12,994 nucleotides of DNA from Clostridia bacterium (GTDB lineage: Bacteria > Bacillota > Clostridia > Oscillospirales > Acutalibacteraceae), in contig JAFZOE010000152.1 in the NCBI GenBank assembly GCA_017552845.1, positions 1-12,994 of the forward strand, written 5' to 3'. The translations under genes were made by a program, and so were the position numbers. This document shows, piece by piece, positions 7,318 through 12,994 of this stretch. Numbering within the stretch: position 1 is the stretch's first letter; the number at the start of each line of letters is the position of its first letter. The notes beneath the pieces were generated by a model. That model saw nothing but the letters and a program-made list of their open reading frames with translations. It had not been told where the DNA came from and searched no databases.

Positions 7318-9435
7318 TTGATTTTTAATCTTCTCCGCGTATTTTTCAATCAGTCTCTTTGCGATAGCAACAGTGTCTCCGTCTGTCGGTGGCTCGGGAT
7401 CGCAGGTGCGCAGCCAGTTTGTCTCAAACTGGGCATAGCTCTTATAGAACGGGTTCCCGAGATAGGTGTTCCTGTCATCGCGCTGTTTCTTGGTTACGGT
7501 CGAGAATTTGCTGTGTTTATGCGGGAATTCCAGTGCGAGTCGCTCAAAGAAACTCTGCCAGCGTTTCGCATAATATGTCTTGATGAGGCCGCCCCATTCC
7601 TTCCAGGCGTAGTCATAGAGGCTGGGATTGTTTATCGGGCCCCAGAGAGTGACCTGAGTTAGCAGATTAAGCTCAAAATTTTCCTTTTCCTTCTCGGAGA
7701 GAGCGAGAGCGCCTGCCTCCTCAAGATGCGTATAGAGCGATAATTCGGGGCGTGTCTGGAGCAGGTCGTCAATTTCCTCGCAGATTTTCATAAAGCCGTT
7801 TGCCGAGCGCTCAAAGAGGGCGAGATCTCTCTCCTCAAAGCCCTTCATCGCGCGTGAATATAGCACGCCGGCGTAATTGCTGAGCACCTGCCTCGTAACG
7901 TCGCAGACATCGAAAAGCCAGCCGTCCGAATCGCAGTCTTCCGCGCTCAGAAGCGACTGCGCCGCCTCGAGCAGAACCACGTTGTCATAACGCAGTTCGT
8001 GGTGGTCGTTCGGCGCCGCGTGGGTGAATTTCGTGGTCGGCCTCAGAGCAATCGGCGAACCGGTTTCCCTGCCTGTGCAGGCATCGGAATAGCAGGATTC
8101 ACGCAGCTTTTTCACCGCGTTCACAGCCCATGCGGCATCCGTTCCGTAGCGGCGGCGCGCATAATCGGAGAGCCATTCATCGAGATTGATTTCATCCGCC
8201 TCTGTCAGCATTTGATACTGCAAATCATAGTAAAGGGGATTCTGGAAAATTCCCTCGGGGAAGAGGCCCGTGCCGACGCAGTTCGGAGCATTCAGCTTTG
8301 AATAGGCGTTTTCCGCAAGAAGTTTTACCGAGCCGTGAAGCGTGTTTCTGTCGCCGAAAGAGTGAATGTTGCCGAGCACAAAATCATAGCCCCAGAACTC
8401 CTCGTTTTCCGAGTGCTTCGCGCCGTTGATATCGAGAATCAGAAGGCGCTCCTTCGGAACGGCTTTGACTATCTGCTCGCGCAGGGACCAGCTCTGCATT
8501 ACCCAGACGGATTCGGGGTCGAATTCCTTATACATATTGTCAATCGCTCTGCCGACCTTGAAAAGATAATCCCTGGTTTTCACCGAGGGCTCATTTTCGT
8601 GGAAGGGATCGCAGGCGTAATAATGATAAGCTCCGAAAAGCTTCTTCTGATTTTCAAGCAGTGCCCTGCCGAATCTTTTGAAAGCAGGGTCAGTCGGGTC
8701 GACGATGAAAGTTACCGGGAAATTGCACCAGGACTGCACCATTGACATTCGCGCTTTGCCGAAATCCGCTTTCGGCGATTTTTTTATGCTCTTGGGAACC
8801 ATACCCGCAAAACCCTGCTGAATCGGAGTCATGCCGAGCTCGAGCTCCCTGTCGATTATCTTCTTGCCGAGCTCCGCCCTGCTCTCGATGAAATTCACAT
8901 CGGTCAGCGAGAAGTAGCCCTCGATATTGTTCATCATCTGCCAGGGCCAGAAGGCGGGGCCGCTGAGCTCGCGCAGAGCGCCGTTTTCGCTGTAGCCCAT
9001 ATCGCGCAGGGTATAATACCAGACCGCCTCTGTGCCGACGACGGCGAGCGGCATATTGATACCGTTCATCGCCATGAAATCTATCTCTTTTTCCCATTTA
9101 TCCCATTTCCAGAAGGCCATCGAGTATCCGAAGGTGCAGTAGTTGAGATAAACCCTTCTCTGCTGGGGAATAACTTTGCTGAGCTTTCCTTCGAAAAGAG
9201 GCGCTTCGGCAACGTCAAGCTCCGTGTTGCCGCAGTGCGACCGGTTGACGCCGCAGTATTTTTTAAGATAATCATAATATCCCATCGCCTGCGAAATCTT
9301 GCAGTCTCCGCAGACAACTATTTTTCCGTTTTCGCAAAACACTTCATAGGTGTTTTTACCGTCTGCCGAAGGGATATCGCGCAGCTCGAAGCAGTCCGCT
9401 ATTCCGGGAGTGTTTCTGATGATAAGGTTTCTCAA
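7315..9435 (-). CDS. Alpha-N-acetylglucosaminidase, GH89 (NAGLU-like), no signal peptide
   Basis: This is a 706-residue protein with the three-part NAGLU layout. An N-terminal small domain (about 1-85) contains GYYDYLKKYCG. The catalytic barrel (about 90-410) has WDKWEKEIDFMAMNGIN, GPAFWPWQMMNN, GMTPIQQGFAGMVP, HENEPS and GTGLFPEGIFQN. A helical C-terminal domain includes LWGP and YAWKEWGGLIKTYY. By alignment with human NAGLU (E316, E446) and the Clostridium perfringens enzyme, E280 is the likely acid/base and E394 the nucleophile; both are present. The family cleaves terminal alpha-linked GlcNAc, as in heparan sulfate or the alpha-1,4-GlcNAc caps of gastric mucin. No signal peptide or anchor is seen, so it probably acts in the cytoplasm on imported oligosaccharides. 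The start is a TTG at 9435, supported by AAAGGGG 7 bases upstream; the first in-frame ATG (residue 51) would remove part of the N-terminal domain. It is monocistronic and convergent to the upstream run. Confidence 0.93.
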   Translation of the reverse strand: MRNLIIRNTPGIADCFELRDIPSADGKNTYEVFCENGKIVVCGDCKISQAMGYYDYLKKYCGVNRSHCGNTELDVAEAPLFEGKLSKVIPQQRRVYLNYCTFGYSMAFWKWDKWEKEIDFMAMNGINMPLAVVGTEAVWYYTLRDMGYSENGALRELSGPAFWPWQMMNNIEGYFSLTDVNFIESRAELGKKIIDRELELGMTPIQQGFAGMVPKSIKKSPKADFGKARMSMVQSWCNFPVTFIVDPTDPAFKRFGRALLENQKKLFGAYHYYACDPFHENEPSVKTRDYLFKVGRAIDNMYKEFDPESVWVMQSWSLREQIVKAVPKERLLILDINGAKHSENEEFWGYDFVLGNIHSFGDRNTLHGSVKLLAENAYSKLNAPNCVGTGLFPEGIFQNPLYYDLQYQMLTEADEINLDEWLSDYARRRYGTDAAWAVNAVKKLRESCYSDACTGRETGSPIALRPTTKFTHAAPNDHHELRYDNVVLLEAAQSLLSAEDCDSDGWLFDVCDVTRQVLSNYAGVLYSRAMKGFEERDLALFERSANGFMKICEEIDDLLQTRPELSLYTHLEEAGALALSEKEKENFELNLLTQVTLWGPINNPSLYDYAWKEWGGLIKTYYAKRWQSFFERLALEFPHKHSKFSTVTKKQRDDRNTYLGNPFYKSYAQFETNWLRTCDPEPPTDGDTVAIAKRLIEKYAEKIKNQ

Positions 9436-9442
9436 ATCAATT

Positions 9443-9449
9443 CCCCTTT
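9443..9449 (-). promoter_or_regulatory. Ribosome binding site deciding the TTG start of the GH89 gene
   Basis: Read on the minus strand this is AAAGGGG, 7 bases before TTG 9435. No ATG or GTG in the same frame lies at a workable distance, so the TTG start is preferred. Confidence 0.65.
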
Positions 9450-9467
9450 CGGAAATTCAATGGAGTT

Positions 9468-9496
9468 ATTATACTATATTTTGTCCGCTCAGTCCA
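9468..9496 (-). promoter_or_regulatory. Predicted sigma-A promoter for the GH89 gene
   Basis: Minus-strand -35 TGGACT (9496-9491, 4/6 match) and -10 TATAAT (9473-9468, 6/6), separated by 17 bp. It points into the GH89 gene and lies about 20 bases above its ribosome site. A repeated ACTATATT (plus-strand reading; 9473-9480 and 9496-9503) abuts the -10 and -35 boxes and might be an operator. Confidence 0.6.
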
Positions 9497-9503
9497 CTAT
9501 ATT
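9473..9503. repeat. Short direct repeat in divergent promoter region
   Basis: ACTATATT occurs at 9473-9480 and 9496-9503 in the same orientation, 23 bp apart, each copy adjoining one of the GH89 promoter boxes. It could be a regulator site or chance in AT-rich DNA. Confidence 0.3.
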
Positions 9504-9534
9504 GTAAACTTTTTTGTAAAATTAAAAAATTATC

Positions 9535-9563
9535 TTTACACTTACATAAAAATAATATAAAAT
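9535..9563 (+). promoter_or_regulatory. Predicted sigma-A promoter for the pyrH operon
   Basis: -35 TTTACA (9535-9540, 5/6) and -10 TAAAAT (9558-9563, 5/6) with a 17 bp spacer in a very AT-rich stretch. Transcription would start near 9570, leaving a leader of only about 26 bases, too short for a riboswitch or attenuator. An overlapping TATAAA at 9556-9561 would give a 15 bp spacer and is less likely. Confidence 0.65.
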
Positions 9564-9580
9564 ATATTCAACTGTATTAT

Positions 9581-9587
9581 GAGGAGG
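9581..9587 (+). promoter_or_regulatory. Ribosome binding site deciding the pyrH start
   Basis: GAGGAGG lies 8 bases before ATG 9596. An ATG at 9589 is one base from this site and out of frame. The frame is open back to 9350 but that stretch is promoter and antisense GH89 sequence, so 9596 is the start. Confidence 0.75.
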
Positions 9588-9595
9588 TATGCGCC

Positions 9596-10300
9596 ATGCA
9601 GCCCGTTTACAAAAGAATACTGCTCAAAATCAGCGGCGAAGTCCTTGCAGGCGAGCAGGGGCACGGCTTTGACTTCGATGTGATGACCTCAATCTGCGAA
9701 GCCGTCAAGACTCTCAACGATATGGATGTTGAGGTCGGCCTCGTGGTCGGCGGCGGCAATTTCTGGAGAGGCCGCAGTGGCGGTTCGATGGACCGCACAA
9801 GGGCCGATCATATCGGAATGCTCGCGACCGTGATGAACTCTCTCGCTCTCGCGGATACTCTTGAGCATCTGGGCGTTGATGTCAGGGTTCAGACAGCTAT
9901 TGAAATGAGAGCATTCGCCGAGCCCTATATCAGAAACAGGGCGGTGCGCCACCTCGAAAAAGGCAGAGTCTGCATCTTCGGAGCCGGCACGGGCAACCCC
10001 TTCTTCTCGACCGATACCTGCGCGGCGCTCAGGGCGGCGGAAATCAACGCCGAGGTTATCCTGAAGGCGACCAATGTTGACGGCGTCTATGACAAGGACC
10101 CCAACAAATTCGCCGACGCGGTCAAATATGACAAGGTCACCCACTCCGAAGTGCTCGAAAAGGACCTCAAGGTCATGGATTCGACAGCGGCATCCCTCTG
10201 CAGGGACAACGGCATCAAGATTCTTGTATTCAATCTCAACAATCCCGATAATATCGTCAAAGCAGTCTGCGGCGAAAATATCGGAACTCTCGTTTGTTAA
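9596..10300 (+). CDS. pyrH: UMP kinase
   Basis: This is a 234-residue cytoplasmic enzyme of the amino acid kinase fold that phosphorylates UMP to UDP with ATP, the entry to UTP, CTP and UDP-sugar supply. Family motifs appear in order: KRILLKISGEVLAG (6-19), the glycine-rich VGGGNFWRG (51-59), DRTRADHIGMLATVMN (66-81), the acceptor-site region RVQTAIEM (97-104), FGAGTGNPFFSTDTCAALRA (128-147) and the nucleotide site KATNVDGVYDKDP (157-169). The length is normal for bacterial PyrH, which is usually a UTP-inhibited, GTP-activated hexamer. It heads the housekeeping operon behind its own promoter. In many Bacillota pyrH follows rpsB and tsf, but here a GH89 gene lies upstream in the opposite direction. 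The next gene, frr, starts 31 bp downstream. Confidence 0.97.
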   Translation: MQPVYKRILLKISGEVLAGEQGHGFDFDVMTSICEAVKTLNDMDVEVGLVVGGGNFWRGRSGGSMDRTRADHIGMLATVMNSLALADTLEHLGVDVRVQTAIEMRAFAEPYIRNRAVRHLEKGRVCIFGAGTGNPFFSTDTCAALRAAEINAEVILKATNVDGVYDKDPNKFADAVKYDKVTHSEVLEKDLKVMDSTAASLCRDNGIKILVFNLNNPDNIVKAVCGENIGTLVC

Positions 10301-10331
10301 AAATCGTATCATTATCTCAAGGAGGATTATT

Positions 10332-10886
10332 ATGGATATTTTAATTCAGACCACAGAAGAAAAAATGCAGAAGACAGTCAAACTGCTCAGCCAGGAGTAT
10401 TCGGAGCTCAGAGCGGGCAGAGCAAACGCAAACGTTCTCGACAAAATCAGAGTTGACTATTACGGCACCCCGACCCCGATCAATCAGATGGCGGCGGTTT
10501 CCGTTTCCGAGGCGAGAATCCTTACGATTCAGCCCTGGGATAAATCCACAATCCAGGCTATCGAAAAGGCCATCCAGGCCAGCGATATCGGCATCAATCC
10601 GCAGAATGACGGCGTTGTTATCCGCCTGATTTTCCCGCAGCTCACCGAGGAACGCCGCAAGGAGCTCAGCAAGGATGTCCGCAACATGGCGGAGAGCTCG
10701 AGAGTTGCCATCCGCTCCATCAGAAGAGACGCCATCGAAAAGGCGAAGAAGATGGAGAAGGCATCGGAAATCACCGAGGACGACCTTGACGATCTCGAAG
10801 AGGAAATCCAGGATCTGACAGATAAATACATCAAGCAGATTGATGAGGCCGCAAAAGAAAAAGAACAGGAAATAATGACGGTATAA
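10332..10886 (+). CDS. frr: Ribosome recycling factor
   Basis: This is a 184-residue cytoplasmic protein that, with EF-G, splits post-termination ribosomes. Landmarks are the helical start (TEEKMQKTVKLLSQEY), ELRAGRANANVLDKIRVDYYG, TPINQMAAVSVSEARILTIQPWD, and the GINPQNDGVVIRLIFPQLTEERRKEL stretch read in parts, followed by a long charged coiled-coil helix to the end (AIEKAKKMEKASEITEDDL and DLTDKYIKQIDEAAKEKE). The length equals the family norm. ATG 10332 has AAGGAGG at 10319-10325. The TAA stop overlaps the uppS start by one base (TAATG), so the two are translationally coupled. The pyrH-frr pairing is one of the most conserved in Bacillota. Confidence 0.97.
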   Translation: MDILIQTTEEKMQKTVKLLSQEYSELRAGRANANVLDKIRVDYYGTPTPINQMAAVSVSEARILTIQPWDKSTIQAIEKAIQASDIGINPQNDGVVIRLIFPQLTEERRKELSKDVRNMAESSRVAIRSIRRDAIEKAKKMEKASEITEDDLDDLEEEIQDLTDKYIKQIDEAAKEKEQEIMTV

Positions 10887-11617
10887 TGACTCGGGAACAG
10901 CTTGACGGCATTACCTTGCCCAGACATATAGGCATAATAATGGACGGCAACGGCAGATGGGCCACAAAACGCGGCCTTGAGCGCAGCGAAGGTCATAAAG
11001 CCGGAGCCGAGGTCTTTCGTAAAATTTGTGATTACGCAGCGGATATCGGCATAGAATGCATGACATTCTATGCCTTTTCCACCGAAAACTGGCGCAGACC
11101 GCCCAAAGAGGTCGCCGCCATTATGAAGATATTCCGCTCTTTTCCCAAAGAGGCAAAGGACAGGGAAAAAGAAAACGAAGCGAGGGGTCTGCAGTTTCAC
11201 CTCATAGGCGAGAGGCAGGGCCTGCCGGCAGATATCGTTAAGAATATCGACACGCTCGAAAAGGATTCTGCCGATAAAAAAGTGATGCAGGTTAATCTTG
11301 CGATAAATTACGGCGGCAGGGATGAGATAGTTCACTCTGTCAGAAAAATAGCGGAAAAGGTCAAAAAGGGCGAACTGAATCCCGCGGATATTTCCGAGGA
11401 TACAATCTCCTCCTTTCTTTTCACGGCGGGTCAGCCGGACCCGGATCTGATAATCAGACCGAGCGGAGAATACCGCCTGTCAAATTTCATGATCTGGCAG
11501 TCGGCCTATTCCGAATTCTGGTTTGATGATATATTATGGCCGGATTTCACAACAGATGACCTCGACAGAGCGATTCTCGATTACTGCTCGCGCCACAGGC
11601 GTTTCGGCGGAGTTTGA
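10886..11617 (+). CDS. uppS: Isoprenyl transferase (undecaprenyl diphosphate synthase)
   Basis: This 243-residue cis-prenyltransferase adds isopentenyl units to farnesyl diphosphate to build the C55 lipid carrier for peptidoglycan and wall polymers; it works at the cytoplasmic membrane face. The diphosphate loop HIGIIMDGNGRWA (14-26) carries the catalytic Asp (D20). FYAFSTENWRRP (61-72) and NLAINYGGRDEIV follow, and the second substrate site reads RPSGEYRLSNF (191-201) with R191, R197 and E210. Most relatives have RTSGE; the Pro substitution sits next to, not on, the binding Arg. The start overlaps the frr stop by one base. It works in the same path as the nearby dxr, which supplies the isoprenoid units through the MEP route. 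Confidence 0.96.
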   Translation: MTREQLDGITLPRHIGIIMDGNGRWATKRGLERSEGHKAGAEVFRKICDYAADIGIECMTFYAFSTENWRRPPKEVAAIMKIFRSFPKEAKDREKENEARGLQFHLIGERQGLPADIVKNIDTLEKDSADKKVMQVNLAINYGGRDEIVHSVRKIAEKVKKGELNPADISEDTISSFLFTAGQPDPDLIIRPSGEYRLSNFMIWQSAYSEFWFDDILWPDFTTDDLDRAILDYCSRHRRFGGV

Positions 11618-11636
11618 CCGGCAGGGAGTTTTTGGT

Positions 11637-12506
11637 ATGAAAGTCAGAATAGCGGTGGGCGTTCTTCTCGCCCTTTTTGCAATAGGTATGCTCGTCTGCA
11701 CGGGCTACGGATACGAGGAAGTAATGACAATTCCGGCGGTGCTTCTCACGGGATTGTGCGTTCACGAAATAATGGGCGTTTCGGGCTGTAAGAATAAGGC
11801 GCTGACAAGAATTATGGTTACGTTCTCTGTCTGCCTCTGCGCTTACGCCGCCCTCGATCTGGGAAAATATGTTCCCGTCTCGGGGCTCGTTATCGTTGCG
11901 GTCTTCGTGCTCGCGGTGCTTATCCTTATGCTTAAGATGTATAATGTGACAAGATTCGAGCATGTGGCAATCGGCGTTTTCGCTTCCGTTGCCGTTTCTC
12001 TCGCGATGGCGACGGTTGTTATGACCGTTCATTATCTCGAGCAGTTTCCCATTTTGTTCTGCCGCTCGAATATCATATTCCTGCTGCTTATGCCGATGTT
12101 CTGCGCGTGGCTTTGCGACACCTTTGCCCTCTTCTTCGGAAAGGCTTTCGGCAAGCATAAGCTCGCCCCGACAATCAGCCCCAACAAATCGGTCGAGGGC
12201 GCGGTTGCCGGCGTGGTCGGAACAACAATCTCTTCGCTGATAGCTTTCTTCATCTGCAACAGGTTCTATTTCGGCACCGACACAATCAGATGGTGGATGG
12301 TGCTCGCATATATCCCCGTCTGCTGTATCATGGGAATGTGCGGAGACCTCGCGGCAAGCGTTATAAAGAGAAACTACGGAGTCAAGGATTTCGGCACCCT
12401 CTTCCCCGAGCACGGCGGAGCGATGGACAGAGTCGATTCCTTCCTCTTCACGATGCCCTCAATGTATCTCACGCTGAGAATTCTTCTCTCAGTTCTTGTT
12501 AAATAA
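11637..12506 (+). CDS. cdsA: Phosphatidate cytidylyltransferase (CDP-diglyceride synthetase)
   Basis: This 289-residue polytopic membrane enzyme makes CDP-diacylglycerol from phosphatidate and CTP, the branch point of bacterial phospholipid synthesis. Hydrophobic segments lie at about 5-40, 58-75, 80-100, 108-130, 145-170, 190-208 and 217-236. The C-terminal signature is complete: S241, K244-R245, K250-D251, H259-G260-G261, and D264-R265-V266-D267. Before it comes LAPTISPNKSVEGAVAG, also typical. ATG 11637 is chosen because AGGGAG lies at 11623-11628, and upstream in-frame codons overlap uppS. It is 19 bp after uppS, with a hairpin terminator starting 7 bp after its stop. Confidence 0.95.
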   Translation: MKVRIAVGVLLALFAIGMLVCTGYGYEEVMTIPAVLLTGLCVHEIMGVSGCKNKALTRIMVTFSVCLCAYAALDLGKYVPVSGLVIVAVFVLAVLILMLKMYNVTRFEHVAIGVFASVAVSLAMATVVMTVHYLEQFPILFCRSNIIFLLLMPMFCAWLCDTFALFFGKAFGKHKLAPTISPNKSVEGAVAGVVGTTISSLIAFFICNRFYFGTDTIRWWMVLAYIPVCCIMGMCGDLAASVIKRNYGVKDFGTLFPEHGGAMDRVDSFLFTMPSMYLTLRILLSVLVK

Positions 12507-12512
12507 AACTGC

Positions 12513-12538
12513 GAAAACGCCGCAAGGCGTTTTCTTTT
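12513..12538 (+). terminator. Rho-independent terminator between cdsA and dxr
   Basis: Perfect 9 bp arms GAAAACGCC (12513-12521) and GGCGTTTTC (12526-12534) close a GCAA (GNRA-type) tetraloop, followed by TTTT. It sits inside an otherwise continuous operon, 5 bases before the dxr ribosome site GGAGG (12543-12547), leaving no room for a promoter. It probably gives partial termination that lowers dxr relative to cdsA. Confidence 0.75.
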
Positions 12539-12553
12539 CCCCGGAGGATAATT

Positions 12554-12799
12554 ATGATTAAAACTCTCACGATTCTGGGCTCGACAGGCTCGATAGGCGT
12601 GCAGGCGCTCGACGTCGCAAAGCTTATGGGCCTTGATATTCTTGCCCTCACCTCGAATGTGAGGACGGATATTCTCGAAAGCCAGATAAGGGAGTTCCAT
12701 CCGAAATATGCGGCTGTCGCCGATGAGGCGAAAGCGGCCGAGCTTAAAATAAAAGTCGCCGACACCGATACCGAAATCCTCGCGGGCGGCGAAGGCGTT
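12554..12799 (+). CDS. dxr: 1-deoxy-D-xylulose 5-phosphate reductoisomerase, N-terminal fragment only
   Basis: About 82 residues of DXP reductoisomerase, the enzyme that converts DXP to MEP with NADPH in the MEP isoprenoid pathway. Visible are the nucleotide-binding ILGSTGSIG (7-15), ALDVAKLMGLDILALTSN, a FHPKYAAVAD stretch and the ILAGGEGV segment. Just after this, DXR proteins normally continue with an alternating Ala/Val-rich segment of the type ADTVxxAxVG; instead the sequence turns into Arg-rich, high-GC material unlike DXR. The plus-strand frame stays open to the window end but I do not regard it as coding past about 12800. ATG 12554 follows GGAGG at 12543-12547. Its place after cdsA matches the usual pyrH-frr-uppS-cdsA-dxr order. 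The full enzyme is about 380-400 residues. The break is probably an assembly chimera, not a natural truncation. Confidence 0.85.
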
Positions 12800-12806
12800 G
12801 TGATAG
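12788..12806. other. Probable chimeric junction
   Basis: Within this short stretch the plus strand stops matching DXR while the minus strand starts to read as a different protein (YHNAFA...). By direct count, 12601-12720 is about 53% G+C while 12801-12994 is about 73%. Plus and minus codons share phase here, so the exact breakpoint is ambiguous by several bases. Confidence 0.7.
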
Positions 12807-12994
12807 TCCGGGCTCTCCAGTACGGCGGAGCCGCCCGCCTCGATCGTCAGCGTCTCGCGGTATTGGTTCGGATCGACCCTGCTGCGGTCGCCCTCCGCCT
12901 CCGCGCCGGTCAGCGTCCACACGCCCGCGAGCGACGAGAGCGCCGCCGCCAGATCCGGCTCGCGCTCGTCCCACGAGGGCCCGGTCAGCGTCTC
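12800..12994 (-). CDS. Fragment of unknown lipocalin-like/repeat-type protein from a high-GC source
   Basis: On the minus strand the frame is open from the window edge and reads sensible protein: ETLTGPSWDERE, then LAAALSSLAGVWTLTGAEAE, then NQYRETLTIEAGGSAVLE and SPDYHN. The pattern GxWxLxxAExEG, followed by TLTIxxxGSA, resembles small strand-rich domains (lipocalin-like) that occur singly or repeated in secreted or lipoprotein-type proteins of gut Clostridia. That resemblance is from memory, and I give no function. Both ends are missing: the start lies beyond the window and the 3' side is cut by the junction near 12800. Codons are almost all G/C-ending, unlike every other gene here, consistent with a different genome. 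Confidence 0.45.

Noticed and set aside
9564..9595. Riboswitch or attenuator ahead of pyrH
   Set aside because: The predicted leader is only about 26 bases and contains no stable hairpin.
9689..10312. Minus-strand open frame opposite pyrH
   Set aside because: Antisense of a well-conserved gene, with no family resemblance.
10529..11335. Long open frame on the minus strand opposite frr/uppS
   Set aside because: It covers two certain genes in antisense and shows no recognisable domain or ribosome site.
11547..12413. Long open frame on the minus strand opposite uppS/cdsA
   Set aside because: His/Glu/Asn-rich low-meaning translation that mirrors the hydrophobic cdsA codons. cdsA has complete family motifs, so this is an antisense shadow.
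12374..12922. Minus-strand open frame running through the dxr junction into the terminal segment
   Set aside because: Only the part above about 12800 reads like protein; the remainder is antisense dxr and cdsA joined by the probable chimera.
12800..12994. Plus-strand continuation of the dxr frame to the window end
   Set aside because: Open but Arg-rich and unlike DXR; openness is expected in 73% G+C DNA where stop codons are rare.
1..12994. tRNA, rRNA, CRISPR array, insertion sequence or phage genes
   Set aside because: No clover-leaf-like, spaced-repeat, transposase or phage signals were noticed; nearly all the sequence is filled by recognised genes.

Overview
The window looks like a chromosomal piece of an uncultured member of the Bacillota, class Clostridia, probably a gut-dwelling Oscillospirales/Ruminococcaceae-like bacterium. 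The grounds are strong GGAGG-type ribosome sites, the pyrH-frr-uppS-cdsA-dxr gene order, a clostridial two-part U32 peptidase, and a GH89 alpha-N-acetylglucosaminidase of the kind used on host mucin-type glycans. The main body is moderately GC rich (about 53% where I counted). Taxonomy is inferred from gene content only.

Positions 1-7283 (+ strand) hold a tightly packed gene run: the 3' part of a U32-family peptidase gene (start lies before the window), an ABC exporter half, a small DUF1854 protein, a second ABC exporter half, and a small family-6-type DNA-deoxyinosine glycosylase. Gaps are an 8 bp overlap to 36 bp, so one operon is likely. The centre of interest is the ABC-DUF1854-ABC trio. 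Both transporter halves begin with a related soluble domain that ends in a zinc ribbon with the same Cys spacing, a layout not seen in ordinary ABC exporters. The likely product is a heterodimeric exporter with a dedicated accessory protein, substrate unknown. A bidirectional terminator (7286-7317) closes the run.

Positions 7315-9435 (- strand) hold a single convergent GH89 gene with a TTG start and no signal peptide, so it probably works on imported sugars in the cytoplasm. Its promoter faces away from the next operon across a 160 bp AT-rich divergent spacer.

Positions 9596-12800 (+ strand) hold the conserved housekeeping operon pyrH-frr-uppS-cdsA-dxr: UMP kinase, ribosome recycling factor, undecaprenyl diphosphate synthase, CDP-diglyceride synthetase and DXP reductoisomerase. 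It joins pyrimidine supply, translation recycling, and isoprenoid, cell-wall carrier and phospholipid synthesis. A strong hairpin terminator sits between cdsA and dxr and may reduce dxr expression.

From about position 12,800 to the end, dxr stops resembling dxr. G+C jumps to about 73% and a different protein becomes readable on the minus strand. This is best explained as a chimeric or misassembled contig end joining two genomes, not as biology. No rRNA, tRNA, CRISPR array or insertion sequence was seen, and no stretch over 300 bases lacks a gene.
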